Below are positions 63,411 through 64,000 of a DNA stretch of 64,000 nucleotides, one piece after another. The translations under genes were made by a program, and so were the position numbers. The notes beneath the pieces were generated by a model. That model was given only the letters and a program-made list of their open reading frames with translations, was not told the DNA's origin and did not search any database. The stretch is from Rehmannia glutinosa (taxonomy: Eukaryota > Streptophyta > Magnoliopsida > Lamiales > Orobanchaceae), in the NCBI GenBank assembly GCA_016081115.2, contig CM071929.1:4030001-4094000 (forward strand). The letters run 5' to 3'. Every line of letters starts with the position of its first letter. Position 1 is the first letter of the stretch.

Positions 63411-63580
63411 ATAGGACCGAATTTACAAATATGTTAAGTTATAGGACCAAAAGTAAAATTGTTAAGTTAAAGGACTGAATATCTAGAAATTTGAAAGTTA
63501 AAGGACTAAAACATGAAGGTGGCAATTTAAAGGACTAATTCTCAAAAAGGTCAAACTTAGAGGACTAAAAATCATATGTT
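63411..63580. repeat. Degenerate 30-bp minisatellite (AAAGGACTAAA units)
   Basis: About six units of 29-31 bp, each opening with (A/T)AGGAC(C/T)(A/G)AA and ending with a GTTAAGTT-like stretch. Related strings (ATAGGACCAAAAGTAAAATAA) occur at 62947-62968, so both may be parts of one larger repeat. Confidence 0.6.
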
Positions 63581-63739
63581 CCCTAATAATTTTGATGTAA
63601 TTAAATTTATTGTCGTGTTAAGCATTCATCGGGTTAACTTCAATCCGCGCCTGCTTGAAAATCACCTTAACAAACTTTTACAAAGCGATGAAGAAATTCG
63701 AGGTTAAGTCAGAGGGGATTCCCAAGTCATGATTTACCA

Positions 63740-64000
63740 AATTGATGCCCGTGCAGGCTTAGCGCTTCTCGAAAGTGTGTGTGTGAAGAAGTATAGGAAG
63801 ATGGCTAATAAAAGAACACACAAGATATCTTGGAAGGGAATACTTGTATTCACTCAAACTTACTTACAATGCTTGATGGTTTACAAATGAGGTCATGCCT
63901 CTATTTATACTACTCCACCTCCTTAATGGACGATGGTGATTCATTTGATACTACGATAGGGAGTAAGTCTCTAGACTTCTCCATTGAATATTCCTAGAAT
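63740..64000 (-). repeat. Possible LTR edge (minus orientation), cut by window end
   Basis: The minus strand shows GTATAAATAG (63901-63910), a good TATA box, then AGGCATGACCTC and, farther down, CTTTTATTAGCC, an arrangement common in plant LTR U3-R-U5 regions. The other LTR is not in the window, so this is tentative. Confidence 0.35.

Overview
This is a plant nuclear genome window. It has short spliced exons in AT-rich introns, plant-specific gene families (an ABCG half-transporter, a COP1-interacting protein 7 relative, a DUF1218 membrane protein, family 1 beta-glucosidases) and a dense load of plant transposable elements. The gene content and repeat style suggest a dicot, plausibly an asterid such as a member of the Lamiales; this is an inference from resemblance only.

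Layout. 1-4787: decayed Ty1/copia retrotransposon (Ale-like) with near-identical LTRs; the first 9 bases of its 5' LTR lie outside the window. 4788-7204: a tRNA-derived SINE with a 21-bp duplication, a fold-back MITE pair with a nested insert, and a MITE. 7205-10834 (-): an intact four-exon ABCG9-like ABC transporter. 11861-13744: a 5'-truncated LINE with perfect 18-bp target duplications. 13745-18100: repeats, including a TIR element with an internal AGGGTTTAT array and a Tourist-like MITE. 18170-36983: three family 1 beta-glucosidase copies of the BGLU45/46/47 (monolignol glucosidase) type in direct orientation, all broken. Copy A has several frameshifts, copy B has lost exons 2-10, and copy C has frameshifts and a stop at the catalytic nucleophile motif. 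Between B and C lie a Mutator-like element carrying a plant mobile domain (PMD) gene with a LINE 3' end in its intron, an orphaned duplicate of the copy B promoter, and a hAT transposase remnant. 39023-43230: a PIF/Harbinger-type element (TTA duplication) carrying a GRF zinc-finger gene and a Myb/SANT-like fragment but no recognised transposase. 47933-53807 (+): a nine-exon CIP7-like gene with three frame breaks, at least two in homopolymer-rich sequence. 56294-57949: a complete 1.66-kb non-autonomous copia element (TRIM-like, minus orientation, CAGTG duplication). 58523-60790 (+): an intact three-exon DUF1218 membrane protein gene. 61000-64000: repeats and possibly the edge of another LTR element.

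The apparently working genes (ABCG9-like, DUF1218, perhaps CIP7-like) are unrelated and act separately. The strongest signals are about genome dynamics. A MITE family (ends GGGATAATTAC...GTAATTATCCC, about 9-10 bp duplications) has entered the introns of beta-glucosidase copy C seven times, with copy A providing empty sites. A MITE of the same family appears to supply the splice donor of CIP7 intron 8. A small SINE family is supported by its own duplications. Two DNA transposons carry accessory domain genes (PMD; GRF plus SANT) instead of a visible transposase. All exon coordinates are manual inferences from splice signals and paralogue comparison.
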